The notes below the pieces were generated by a model. It was not told the DNA's origin. It worked only from the letters and a program-made list of their open reading frames with translations, and ran no database searches. A program made the translations under genes and the position numbers. DNA of 34,702 bases, from IMG/VR virus record IMGVR_UViG_3300027911_000040, positions 1 to 34,702 of that record, one strand, 5' to 3'. The DNA comes from a virus. Of this stretch, positions 1-6,889 are shown piece by piece. Within the stretch, counting starts at the first letter, position 1. Each line of letters begins with the position of its first letter.

Positions 1-37
1 TCTCGAAAACGATCTGGTGTTCGCCGATCACGTCAAT
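1..37 (+). CDS. Major coat protein, last 37 nt of exon 1 (5' part is at the other end of the window)
   Basis: This is the end of coat exon 1, whose start lies at 34551 across the circular seam. The exon ends at T37 with the codons for His-Val-Asn. The last seven bases, CGTCAAT (31-37), pair with GTTGACG (52-58) inside the intron to form P1, with the terminal U opposite G as at group I 5' splice sites. The next codon is TAA, so unspliced mRNA would stop after 30 residues. Confidence 0.85.
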
Positions 38-99
38 TAACTTAAGGTCGAGTTGACGTTAAACCCCGTTAATTGCTGGAAACCCCTTAGAGCCGAAGG
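1..99. repeat. Terminal direct repeat, copy 1 (assembly overlap of a circular genome)
   Basis: Bases 1-99 are identical to bases 34604-34702. The repeat begins and ends inside genes (coat exon 1 and the group I intron), and 99 is a common k-mer size of de Bruijn assemblers. The simplest reading is that the contig closes on itself and the unique genome is 34,603 bp. A true short terminal repeat is less likely because it would cut the coat gene. Confidence 0.9.
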
Positions 100-747
100 T
101 ACGACGAAAGTCGTAAAAATCCTGAGGATTGGGCAATCAGCAGCCAAGACTTGATTTATAATCAAGTAAGGTTCAACGACTAGAGCGCAAGCTCGTACGC
201 ATCAAGCGATGCGGAAACGCGGGGTAGGGTGTGAAGAGATTTTGGGATAAGACTAAGCAGCTAGACAATGGCTGCATTGAATGGACGGCCTGCAAGAACG
301 AATGTGGCTATGGAATTTTTGCGCTGAGTTCAAAGCGTAAAAATGTCTTTGCTCATCGTGCTGCTTGGCTCTTGGCTGGATTAGGCGAAGTTCCTGACGG
401 TTTGATTCTGATGCATGCTTGCGACAACCCAGCATGCGTCAATATCGAACATCTCAGAATTGGAACCCAAGCCGAAAATATTGCCGATAAGGTTTCAAAG
501 AATCGGCAAGCCAAGGGTACTAAGCATGGGAATGCCAAACTCACCGATGAGACGGTGAAAGGCATTCGCGCTTCGACAGGTAAACAGAGAGACATCGCGA
601 AGCAATTCGGTGTTTCTCAAGCAACGGTCCACATGGTCAGATCCCGGAAGTACTGGGCTCACATCTGAAAGATATAGTCTAGTCTCTGGCGAGAGTCAGA
701 GCGCCGAAAGGCGGATTGGGAATAGCGATCTCAATCAAATACATACG
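38..747 (+). ncRNA. Group I self-splicing intron (IA-like) in the coat gene, with an HNH ORF in P8
   Basis: All four conserved core elements are present: P (AATTGCTGGAAA, 71-82), Q (AATCAGCAGCCAAG, 135-148), R (GTTCAACGACTA, 171-182) and S (AAGATATAGTCT, 669-680). Helices can be drawn by hand. P1 is 31-37/52-58 with a terminal U-G pair; P3 is 63-69/219-225; P4 is 73-79/137-143; P7 is GACTA 178-182 with TAGTC 675-679. P5-region hairpins include ACGAC-GAAA-GTCGT (101-114), and P6a is 149-156/160-167. Two extra hairpins lie between P7 and P3 (183-194 with a GCAA loop, and 198-213), the P7.1/P7.2 insertion typical of subgroup IA. P8 is 227-234/659-666. P9-type hairpins follow, one being CGCC-GAAA-GGCG at 702-713. 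The 3' splice site after G747 is inferred because it restores the coat frame and joins Asn to Arg-Gln-Tyr, a junction conserved in this coat family. P10 is weak. Confidence 0.93.
231..668 (+). CDS. Intron-encoded HNH homing endonuclease
   Basis: This 145-aa protein would cut intron-less coat alleles and spread the intron. The HNH-type region runs about residues 38-76: AHR at 41-43, the central MHACDNPAC at 61-69 and Asn71/His74. A spacer containing GTKHGNAKLTDE (96-107) leads to a C-terminal helix-turn-helix (about 112-137), as in the I-HmuI class of phage intron endonucleases. Translation starts at GTG 231. Both gene ends lie in the P8 stem: the GTG pairs with the last two codons and first stop base (659-666), so translation and intron folding should compete. 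The Shine-Dalgarno-like GGGG (221-224) lies inside P3. Base composition is clearly more AT-rich than the coat exons, which fits a mobile origin. Confidence 0.9.
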   Translation: MKRFWDKTKQLDNGCIEWTACKNECGYGIFALSSKRKNVFAHRAAWLLAGLGEVPDGLILMHACDNPACVNIEHLRIGTQAENIADKVSKNRQAKGTKHGNAKLTDETVKGIRASTGKQRDIAKQFGVSQATVHMVRSRKYWAHI

Positions 748-1980
748 CGCCAATATGCTGATCAGTTCGCCCTCTCGGGCGCGAAGATCGGTTACACCTG
801 TAACGTCCGCAAGCCGCCGCGCTTCATCGGCACGACCGGCCCGGCACTCAACATCGAAGACACCAACGAGACGTACATTCCCGTCACGTTGACGACCCAG
901 TTCCACGTCGACGTGCAGTTCACGACTGCCGACTTGGCGACTTCGGTCGATCTCTTCAAGGAGCGCATCATCAATCCGGCGGTCGCGGCGGTCGCGAACA
1001 AGATCGACCGCGACGGTGCGGTCTATGCGTACCAGAACATCCCGAATGCTGTCGGCACGCCCGGTGTGCCTCCCGCGTCGGCACTGGTCGCGAACCTCGC
1101 GAGTGCAGTCCTCGACGGCGAGGCCGCTCCGCGTGACGGTACCCGCGTCCTGATCCTCGATCCGTTCAGCATGGCCTACATGCAGGACGCACTGAAGGGG
1201 CTGTTCAATCCCCAGGTGCAGATCGGTGAGCAGTACACCAAGGGTCTCATCGGCAAGAACACGCTCGGATTCGACTGGTACCTCGACCAGAATGTGGTGT
1301 CCTACGCTGTCGGCAACGGCAACGGTACCGGCACCGCGATCTCGGCTGCGCTGATCAACAATACGTCGAGCGCGTGGCTCGCGTCAGGTTGGGCGCAGAG
1401 CGGTCTCATCCAGTCCAATACCTGGACTGCGTCCGCGAACCCGCGACTCACGGTTGGCGACATCGTCACCGTGACCGGCGTGTACTCGGTGAACCCGCAG
1501 AACCGTGGTGTGTACGGTTCCAACCGTCAGCGGCAGTTCGTGGTGGTCCCGCCGACCGCGACGCTGGCGAACGGAACGTACAACAGCACGACGGGTGTGT
1601 ACTCGTCCACCGCTGGCGGTGCGCTCGACTTCTACGTCGCGAACTGCGGCATCTACGGTGGTCAGTTCCAGAACATCTCGGCGCAGCCCGGCGCGACCGC
1701 GACGATCCAGGTCTGGGGCGTGACGACCGGCGCGTATGCCAATGCGGTTTCGCCGCAGAGCATCGCCATGCACCGCGACTGTCTCGCGCTCGCCTTCGCG
1801 GATCTCGATCTGCCGGGTGGCGTGGACATGGCGGCTCGGGCCGTGGACGAGGAGGCCGGAATCAACTTCCGTGTCGTCCGACAGTACACGATCAACAACG
1901 ACGCTCTTCCGTGCCGATTCGATGTGCTGTACGGCTGGGCGAAGCTGTACCCGGAGCTGGGCGTTCGCGTCGCAGGCTAA
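748..1980 (+). CDS. Major coat protein, exon 2 (P22 coat family)
   Basis: Exon 2 encodes 410 residues; with the 30 of exon 1 the spliced coat protein is 440 aa, close to the 430 aa of P22 coat. It begins RQYADQFALSGAKIGYT, which continues the exon 1 ending and matches the start of many P22-type coat proteins, where a near-identical Asn-Arg-Gln-Tyr run is uninterrupted. The HK97-type fold and an inserted middle domain are expected from the family; the Gly/Thr/Ser-rich stretch about residues 200-330 of the spliced protein probably corresponds to that insertion. The gene follows the scaffold gene directly, as in P22. An upstream in-frame ATG at 610 lies inside the intron and is not the real start. 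Confidence 0.9.
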   Translation, partial: RQYADQFALSGAKIGYTCNVRKPPRFIGTTGPALNIEDTNETYIPVTLTTQFHVDVQFTTADLATSVDLFKERIINPAVAAVANKIDRDGAVYAYQNIPNAVGTPGVPPASALVANLASAVLDGEAAPRDGTRVLILDPFSMAYMQDALKGLFNPQVQIGEQYTKGLIGKNTLGFDWYLDQNVVSYAVGNGNGTGTAISAALINNTSSAWLASGWAQSGLIQSNTWTASANPRLTVGDIVTVTGVYSVNPQNRGVYGSNRQRQFVVVPPTATLANGTYNSTTGVYSSTAGGALDFYVANCGIYGGQFQNISAQPGATATIQVWGVTTGAYANAVSPQSIAMHRDCLALAFADLDLPGGVDMAARAVDEEAGINFRVVRQYTINNDALPCRFDVLYGWAKLYPELGVRVAG

Positions 1981-2003
1981 ATCATAGGGTTTTCCGTTGC
2001 GGG

Positions 2004-2026
2004 TACACGATCAGCAATGATCGGTA
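2004..2026 (+). other. Stem-loop downstream of the coat gene
   Basis: CGATCA-GCAA-TGATCG (2008-2023) is a perfect 6-bp hairpin with a GNRA-type loop. It can extend by three pairs (2004-2006/2024-2026) past one bulged A. No U tract follows, so it is more likely an mRNA-stabilising or processing element after the coat gene than a terminator. Confidence 0.45.
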
Positions 2027-2068
2027 TCCGCAGCGGATCCCTTCACTTCTTTCTCGGGAGATCCTTCA

Positions 2069-2497
2069 ATGCCTTCAGTCAATCCGGGTCCCGCAGTTGC
2101 GACGAGCCTGAACACTCAGCCGCCGCGCTCGACCGACCAGACCATCCAGACGATTGCGGTGTCGATGACTCCGCTGATCGTCGCCACCATCACGACGGCG
2201 GAACAGTCCTTCGGCGCGAACGGTGTGTCTCAGGCCACGGCGGCAACCGGCATCCTGCCGGGCGACGTGATCCTGGGGATCAGTGCCCCCTCGCTCGTCG
2301 CTGGCGTCGGTATCGCTGGCTTCCGCGTGGATACGGCAGTGGCCGACAAGTTCTACGTCACGTTCGTCAACCCGACTGCGGCTGGCGTGACTCCGGCTTC
2401 CGGCATCTACCTGATCACCGTGGCCCGCTTCAACCAGTCCACGTCGGTCACGCCGGGCACGTTCTCGTCGCTGCCGACTTCCGTCACCACCAACTGA
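2069..2497 (+). CDS. Putative head-associated (decoration or fibre) protein
   Basis: I do not recognise a family. The 142-aa product is rich in Thr, Ser, Val and Ala and appears all-beta, with no signal peptide or membrane segment. It starts at ATG 2069 after GGGAGA. The position immediately after the coat gene and before the tail accessory genes is where many phages encode capsid decoration or cement proteins, so that is the favoured role by context only. Stem-loops lie on both sides, so its dose may be set separately from coat. Confidence 0.55.
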   Translation: MPSVNPGPAVATSLNTQPPRSTDQTIQTIAVSMTPLIVATITTAEQSFGANGVSQATAATGILPGDVILGISAPSLVAGVGIAGFRVDTAVADKFYVTFVNPTAAGVTPASGIYLITVARFNQSTSVTPGTFSSLPTSVTTN

Positions 2498-2520
2498 TCC
2501 CCTCGCTGACATCAGCATTC

Positions 2521-2545
2521 GGGGGCGCTCGCGGCCCCCTTTCTT
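2521..2545 (+). terminator. Intrinsic terminator or attenuator
   Basis: A perfect 6-bp GC stem, GGGGGC (2521-2526) with GCCCCC (2534-2539), has a 7-nt loop and is followed by TTTCTT. It lies between two head genes and probably lowers downstream transcription unless antitermination is active. Confidence 0.7.
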
Positions 2546-2557
2546 CAGGAGAACCCA

Positions 2558-2905
2558 ATGCCGGGTGCAACTCGCGTTCAGCAGGGCAACGAAGTAATGG
2601 ATATGGTGCTGCTCTCAGCAGCAGTCACCTACCCAACGCTCGCCGCATCTGCTTCTGGTACGAACACCTTCACGCTTCCGGGTGTTCAGCCTTACGACCT
2701 CGTCACCTTCTCGATGATCAATCCGCCCGCCCACCTCACGCTCGACAATGCCTACGTCTCGGCGAATAACACCATCACCATCCTGTGGGGTACGGACGGC
2801 ACCGGTATCAGCACCGGCTCTGTCACGGTGATGTGGTCGATCTGTCGCTGCGAGAACGCGCAGGCTTTGCCTGCCGGTGCGGCGATTCCTTCGGTCCTTC
2901 AGTAA
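2558..2905 (+). CDS. Putative head-associated protein
   Basis: This 115-aa protein is of unknown family. It starts at ATG 2558 after CAGGAGA and is predicted mostly beta from alternating hydrophobic and Thr/Ser residues, with two cysteines near the C-terminus (SICRCEN). It lies between the coat gene and the gp4-like gene with hairpins on both sides. It resembles the preceding gene product in size, composition and position, but I see no clear alignment between them. A virion decoration role is inferred from place in the operon only. Confidence 0.5.
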   Translation: MPGATRVQQGNEVMDMVLLSAAVTYPTLAASASGTNTFTLPGVQPYDLVTFSMINPPAHLTLDNAYVSANNTITILWGTDGTGISTGSVTVMWSICRCENAQALPAGAAIPSVLQ

Positions 2906-2910
2906 CTTTC

Positions 2911-2928
2911 GCCCCTCGCAAGAGGGGC
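2911..2928 (+). terminator. GC-rich hairpin, weak terminator
   Basis: GCCCCTC-GCAA-GAGGGGC is a perfect 7-bp stem with a GCAA tetraloop just after the stop codon at 2905. The downstream sequence ATCTATTC is only partly T-rich, so this may act as an attenuator or an mRNA 3' stabiliser. Confidence 0.55.
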
Positions 2929-2947
2929 ATCTATTCAAGGAGCGTCG

Positions 2948-3961
2948 GTGGCAGCAACGACCCAGAGCGCGCTCGACATCATCGTGGGCGCGCTTCGCAA
3001 CATCAATGCACTGGAAGCCGGTGAAACTCCGAGTGCCCAGGATGCCAACGACGCGCTCCAGGTCCTCAACGACATGCTGGAGTCGTGGTCTATCGACAAG
3101 TGTCTGGTCTTCGCGCAGACCGAGAACTTCCTGAACTTCACGGCGGGGCAGTACCAGTACACGATTGGCAACGCTCCGGGTGGAACCTTCACGGGAGTGG
3201 CTACCTCCGGTTCTCCGACGATCACCGGAGTGACTGTTCCGAGTGGACTCGCGGTCGGCGCTCCGATCACCGACGCGCAGGGACTGTTTCCGACGAGCAG
3301 CTACTCGTTCCCGGCAGGGACGAGCGTCCTGAGTTACAACTCGGGACTGAACACGGTGACGATGACTCAGAACGCGACTGCGAACAGCATCGGTTCCGAC
3401 ACGTTCACCTACCTGATCCCCGGAAACTTCTACCAGGACGCGCAGAGTCTCGCTCCGATCCAGCGGCCGGTGCGGATCACCAATGCGTTCACGCGCATCA
3501 CCTCATCCGGGAACACCGGACTCGACTATCCCATCGACATCATCACCAAGGACAAGTACACGGTGATCGGTCTCAAGGGTGTCTCGGGGCCGTGGCCGAC
3601 GATGCTCTACTACGACCCGACCTATCCGTGGGGCACGATCTACTTCTACCCCAATCCCTCGCAGGCTGGCGTACTGCACCTCTGGAGCGACACGGTCCTC
3701 GCGGACTTCCAGACCATCAACCAGACGATCCTTCTCCCGCAGGGCTATGCGCGTGCCCTCAAGAAGAACCTCGCTCTGGAGCTTGCCCCGGAGTATGGCA
3801 AGACCGCAGGCGCGCTGCTCGTCAGGCAGGCGAAGGAGTCGAAGGATTCCGTGCGCGCACTCAACTCGATCCCGACCGTCACTGCGTTCTTCGACGCTGA
3901 CATCGTGCGCGGCAAGCGCACTGACGCGGGTTGGATCATGCACGGCGGGTTCGCGAATTGA
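2948..3961 (+). CDS. Tail accessory factor, P22 gp4-like (portal-tail adaptor)
   Basis: The 337-aa product is predicted to bind the portal ring after DNA packaging and extend the neck. The N-terminal helices (about 1-60, with DANDALQVLNDMLESW) and the later part (about 170-335, with LDYPIDIIT, YYDPTYPWGTIYFYP and LALELAPEYG) match gp4-type tail accessory proteins. P22 gp4 is only 166 aa; much of the excess is a beta-rich insertion about residues 78-157. The start is GTG 2948 after CAAGGAGC. It is followed by the gp10-like gene with a 4-nt overlap (TTGA), the P22 gene order. Confidence 0.8.
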   Translation: MAATTQSALDIIVGALRNINALEAGETPSAQDANDALQVLNDMLESWSIDKCLVFAQTENFLNFTAGQYQYTIGNAPGGTFTGVATSGSPTITGVTVPSGLAVGAPITDAQGLFPTSSYSFPAGTSVLSYNSGLNTVTMTQNATANSIGSDTFTYLIPGNFYQDAQSLAPIQRPVRITNAFTRITSSGNTGLDYPIDIITKDKYTVIGLKGVSGPWPTMLYYDPTYPWGTIYFYPNPSQAGVLHLWSDTVLADFQTINQTILLPQGYARALKKNLALELAPEYGKTAGALLVRQAKESKDSVRALNSIPTVTAFFDADIVRGKRTDAGWIMHGGFAN

Positions 3962-5739
3962 GCTTCGAAGGCGCAGATTTTGGCTTCGTCGGAGGCGCAT
4001 ACGAGGCCCCGATGCTGTTGCAGGACGCGCAGCGGCTCATCAACTGGTACGTCGAGTTCGATCCCAGTGAGCATGCGAAGATGCCTGTGGCGCTGCTCGG
4101 GTGCCCAGGACTCAACCCGGTCATCTCGACACAGACCGGACAGGTGCGCGGCGCGTGGGTACTTCCCGGAGGCCAGCAGTGCCTGTTCGTCACCGGGAAC
4201 ACGCTCTACGTCTCGACCGTCACGGTCCCGGCGACACAGTTCCAGGCGGCGCAGTTCTCGACCGTCGCTGTCGGAACGCTGCTGACCAATTCGGGGCCAG
4301 TCTGCATTCGCGACAACGGAGTCACGCAGCAGACGACCTTGGGGTTCGCTGGCGGCTATGCGGTCATCGTTGACGGCAAGTACGGCTACTACTACGCACT
4401 GACCGGGCTTCCAACGTCCACGCAGTTCGTCGGCTCGCTTGCTGTCGGATCGAACGTGATCACTCCGGTTGGGACGGTGAACCCATACCTCGTTGCCGGA
4501 AGCGTGATCACGGACTCGCTCGGTGTGCTGCCAGCCGGTACGACGCTGACGCAGACGAACTTCAACGCCAATACGATCACGATGTCGTACACGTCGGTTG
4601 GTGTCACTCCTTCCGACACGTTCACGGTGACCACTCCGGTATTCGGTCAGATCGTGGATCCGGGATTCCTGCCTGCCGACCGGATTGCGTTCATCGAAGG
4701 CTGGCTGGTGTTCAACTACACCAAGACACGCACGTTCTTCACGACCGGGCCGATTGCCTACACGCTGGCGTTTCCCGGATCGTTCTATTCGCTCAAAGAT
4801 AGCAGTTCCGACAACCTCATCACTCTTTACGAGAATGCACGGGAACTCTGGCTATTCGGCGAGCGAACCACAGAAGTGTGGTTCAACCAGGGAGGCGCGA
4901 ACTTCGCCTTCTCGCGTCTCCCTGGTATCGGCCCGCAAGTAGGCTGCGGCGCGGTCCACTCGATCTCGAGAGCAGGCACCGCACTCATCTGGCTCGCGCA
5001 GAACGAGCAGGGCCAGAACTTCGTCGCCATGACGAACGAGTATTCCTGGGAGACGGTCTCGACCTCCGCGATCAACCATGCAATCACCTCGTATGCGGTT
5101 CGCAACGATGCCATCGGCTACTGCTACGAAGAGGACAACCATGTCTTCTACATGCTCACGTTCCCCACGGCGGACGTGACGTGGTGCCTGGACGTGACGC
5201 TGTACCGGCAGAGCGAGGGCAAGCTCGGGTGGCATCAGCGTGGAAGCTGGGATTCGAATCTCGGTGTCTATCACCGTCACCGCTCCAACTGCTACGCGCA
5301 GTTCGCGGACATGCGGGTGGTGGGCGATTGCCAGACCGGGCAGATCCACCAGATGTCCCGCAGCTACTACACGGATGCGGGCAATGTGCTGCGCTGCCAG
5401 CGGCGGACTCCGCATGTCTGGTCGAAGGAGAACCGCGAGCGCGTGTTCATGTCGGCCCTTCAGGTCGAGTTCACGCCGGGCGTCGGACTCGCGACCGGGC
5501 AGGGATCGAACCCACAGGTGATGCTGCGCTGGTCGAATGACGGCGGGCAGACGTGGTCGAACGAACACTGGACGACCATCGGCGCGACCGGCATGACCAA
5601 GAACCGCGCCATCTGGCGCAGGCTCGGGCGTGCGCGTGACCGGGTCTACGAGGTCACCTACACCGATCCGACGCAGCGTGACATCATCGGCGCGACACTC
5701 TGGGGCCAGGGTAACGAGCAGGAGCCGGAAGTGGCATGA
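3958..5739 (+). CDS. Tail accessory factor, P22 gp10-like (DNA stabilisation)
   Basis: This protein is predicted to close the neck below gp4 and carry the distal tail. The N-terminus, FGFVGGAYEAPMLLQDAQR, is the hallmark opening of gp10-type proteins, followed by a beta-propeller-like body with RIAFIEGWLVFN and LWLFGERTTEVWFNQGG segments. From TTG 3958, which overlaps the preceding stop as TTGA, it is 593 aa; another TTG lies at 3931. P22 gp10 is 472 aa. A beta-rich segment at residues 153-228 interrupts the usual sequence and resembles the insertion in the adjacent gp4-like protein. No ATG occurs before 4012, which would delete the conserved opening. Confidence 0.8.
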   Translation: MSFEGADFGFVGGAYEAPMLLQDAQRLINWYVEFDPSEHAKMPVALLGCPGLNPVISTQTGQVRGAWVLPGGQQCLFVTGNTLYVSTVTVPATQFQAAQFSTVAVGTLLTNSGPVCIRDNGVTQQTTLGFAGGYAVIVDGKYGYYYALTGLPTSTQFVGSLAVGSNVITPVGTVNPYLVAGSVITDSLGVLPAGTTLTQTNFNANTITMSYTSVGVTPSDTFTVTTPVFGQIVDPGFLPADRIAFIEGWLVFNYTKTRTFFTTGPIAYTLAFPGSFYSLKDSSSDNLITLYENARELWLFGERTTEVWFNQGGANFAFSRLPGIGPQVGCGAVHSISRAGTALIWLAQNEQGQNFVAMTNEYSWETVSTSAINHAITSYAVRNDAIGYCYEEDNHVFYMLTFPTADVTWCLDVTLYRQSEGKLGWHQRGSWDSNLGVYHRHRSNCYAQFADMRVVGDCQTGQIHQMSRSYYTDAGNVLRCQRRTPHVWSKENRERVFMSALQVEFTPGVGLATGQGSNPQVMLRWSNDGGQTWSNEHWTTIGATGMTKNRAIWRRLGRARDRVYEVTYTDPTQRDIIGATLWGQGNEQEPEVA

Positions 5740-6077
5740 CCGTCCAACTCACCAACCTTCCTTCTGTCAGCCAGCCGCTCAACGAGAAGGGAACGACTTC
5801 GAAGGTGTGGTATCGGTTCCTGTCGGACCTTCATACCGGCAGGCCGACCGCAAGCGAGTATGCGGTCACTCCGACAGTGTCTCCGTTCACGTTCGTCGCT
5901 CCCATCAAGGGTTCGCTGATCGTCCAGGGTGGGACCGTGTCCCTGATACAGTTCAGTCGCAATGGCACCAACAACTACACGACCGGGCAGACGCAGGGCA
6001 TGTTCGCCCTGAGTGCCGGTGATTCTCTGATCATCAACTACTCAGTGGCACCGTCACTGACCTTCGTTCCACAGTGA
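5736..6077 (+). CDS. Small virion-associated protein, unknown
   Basis: This 113-aa protein begins with a segment rich in small residues and KVWYRFLSDLHTG, then a beta-rich C-terminal half. The ATG overlaps the gp10-like stop (ATGA), so the two are translationally coupled. Proteins of this size with a similar Trp-Tyr-Arg-Phe motif often follow gp10-type genes in podoviruses. It could be a small tail or head-fibre component, but it is too short and not helical enough to be the P22 gp26 tail needle. Function is not established. Confidence 0.5.
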   Translation: MTVQLTNLPSVSQPLNEKGTTSKVWYRFLSDLHTGRPTASEYAVTPTVSPFTFVAPIKGSLIVQGGTVSLIQFSRNGTNNYTTGQTQGMFALSAGDSLIINYSVAPSLTFVPQ

Positions 6078-6083
6078 GGCATT

Positions 6084-6449
6084 ATGGCTTCCGTACCGTA
6101 TAAGTTCACGCTCGCCTCAAGCAACAATCTTCAGCCTGTTCGCGCCGGGCAGGGCGGGAACCTCAAGGGATATTCCGCAGTCGTGATTGCGGCGTATCCG
6201 GTCTTCATCAAGCTTTACTGGTTCGTCCCGACCGCCGCAGCCCCGACGCCTGTCGTCGGAACCACAGTCCCGAACATGACCATCGAGGTCGGCGTGCCAA
6301 GCACTGGCGTCGGTCACAACGAGCAGTCGTGGCCGGATGGTGTCACCGGCAACGGTCAGTTGTGGGTTGCGGTGACCAAGGTCGCGACCGACGCCGACAA
6401 TACCTCCACCACCGCTGGCGACGCTGTCATCACGCTGCTGGTCGAGTGA
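6084..6449 (+). CDS. Small virion-associated protein, unknown
   Basis: This 121-aa protein is beta-rich (VVIAAYPVFIKLYWF near residues 32-46), with an even spread of Thr and Val and no membrane segment or signal peptide. It starts at ATG 6084 after GTGAGG and ends in a GTGA overlap with the cupin gene. The family is not recognised. Its place between tail accessory and ejection genes suggests a virion component. Confidence 0.5.
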   Translation: MASVPYKFTLASSNNLQPVRAGQGGNLKGYSAVVIAAYPVFIKLYWFVPTAAAPTPVVGTTVPNMTIEVGVPSTGVGHNEQSWPDGVTGNGQLWVAVTKVATDADNTSTTAGDAVITLLVE

Positions 6450-6889
6450 ACGAACTCATCTTTCAGCAGGAAGACCCTGTGGCTGCGATCCTGCGGCTAC
6501 AGGCTGTCGTCTCAAAGATGGAGCAATACCAGCCAGAGACGACGCACTACTTCGCTGACGGCATGTATCTGCGCTGGGTGTTTCGAAAGGCCGGGACACT
6601 GGTGATCGGGAAAGTCCACAAAAAGCAGCATTTCTACCTCGTCATCCAGGGCGAGATCGAGATTGCCGGTGGTCCCGATGGTCCTAAACGCATGAAGGCA
6701 CCGGCCATCGTTGTGAGCGAGCCTGGGACGAAGCGTGCGGTCTATGCGCTGCAAGACACCGTTTGCATCACCATTCATCGTACCGACAAGACCGACATCG
6801 AGGAGATCGAGAAGGAACTTGTCGAGGACGATCCCAACTCAATGTATCTCGCAGGGAATACGCTGCGAGCCTTGGAGCATCAAGAATGA
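6446..6889 (+). CDS. Cupin-like protein
   Basis: The 147-aa protein has a single cupin-type barrel at about residues 35-115: the metal-site region GKVHKKQHFYLVIQGE carries two histidines and a glutamate in the usual order, and a second hydrophobic strand set contains ITIHR. The start is GTG 6446, overlapping the previous stop, because the upstream in-frame extension lies wholly inside the preceding gene. Related cupins occur in the tail regions of other podoviruses with unknown role; sugar or metal binding in the virion is a guess. The acidic C-terminus (EEIEKELVEDD) is probably helical. Confidence 0.6.
   Translation: MNELIFQQEDPVAAILRLQAVVSKMEQYQPETTHYFADGMYLRWVFRKAGTLVIGKVHKKQHFYLVIQGEIEIAGGPDGPKRMKAPAIVVSEPGTKRAVYALQDTVCITIHRTDKTDIEEIEKELVEDDPNSMYLAGNTLRALEHQE

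Noticed and set aside
1-99. Possible true short terminal repeat of a linear phage genome
   Set aside because: It is exactly 99 bp, lies inside the coat gene and intron, and matches a common assembly k-mer; a circular contig explains it better.
610-747. In-frame extension of coat exon 2 starting at ATG 610
   Set aside because: It runs through the HNH end and intron helices P8, P7 and P9, and the coat family start is supplied by exon 1.
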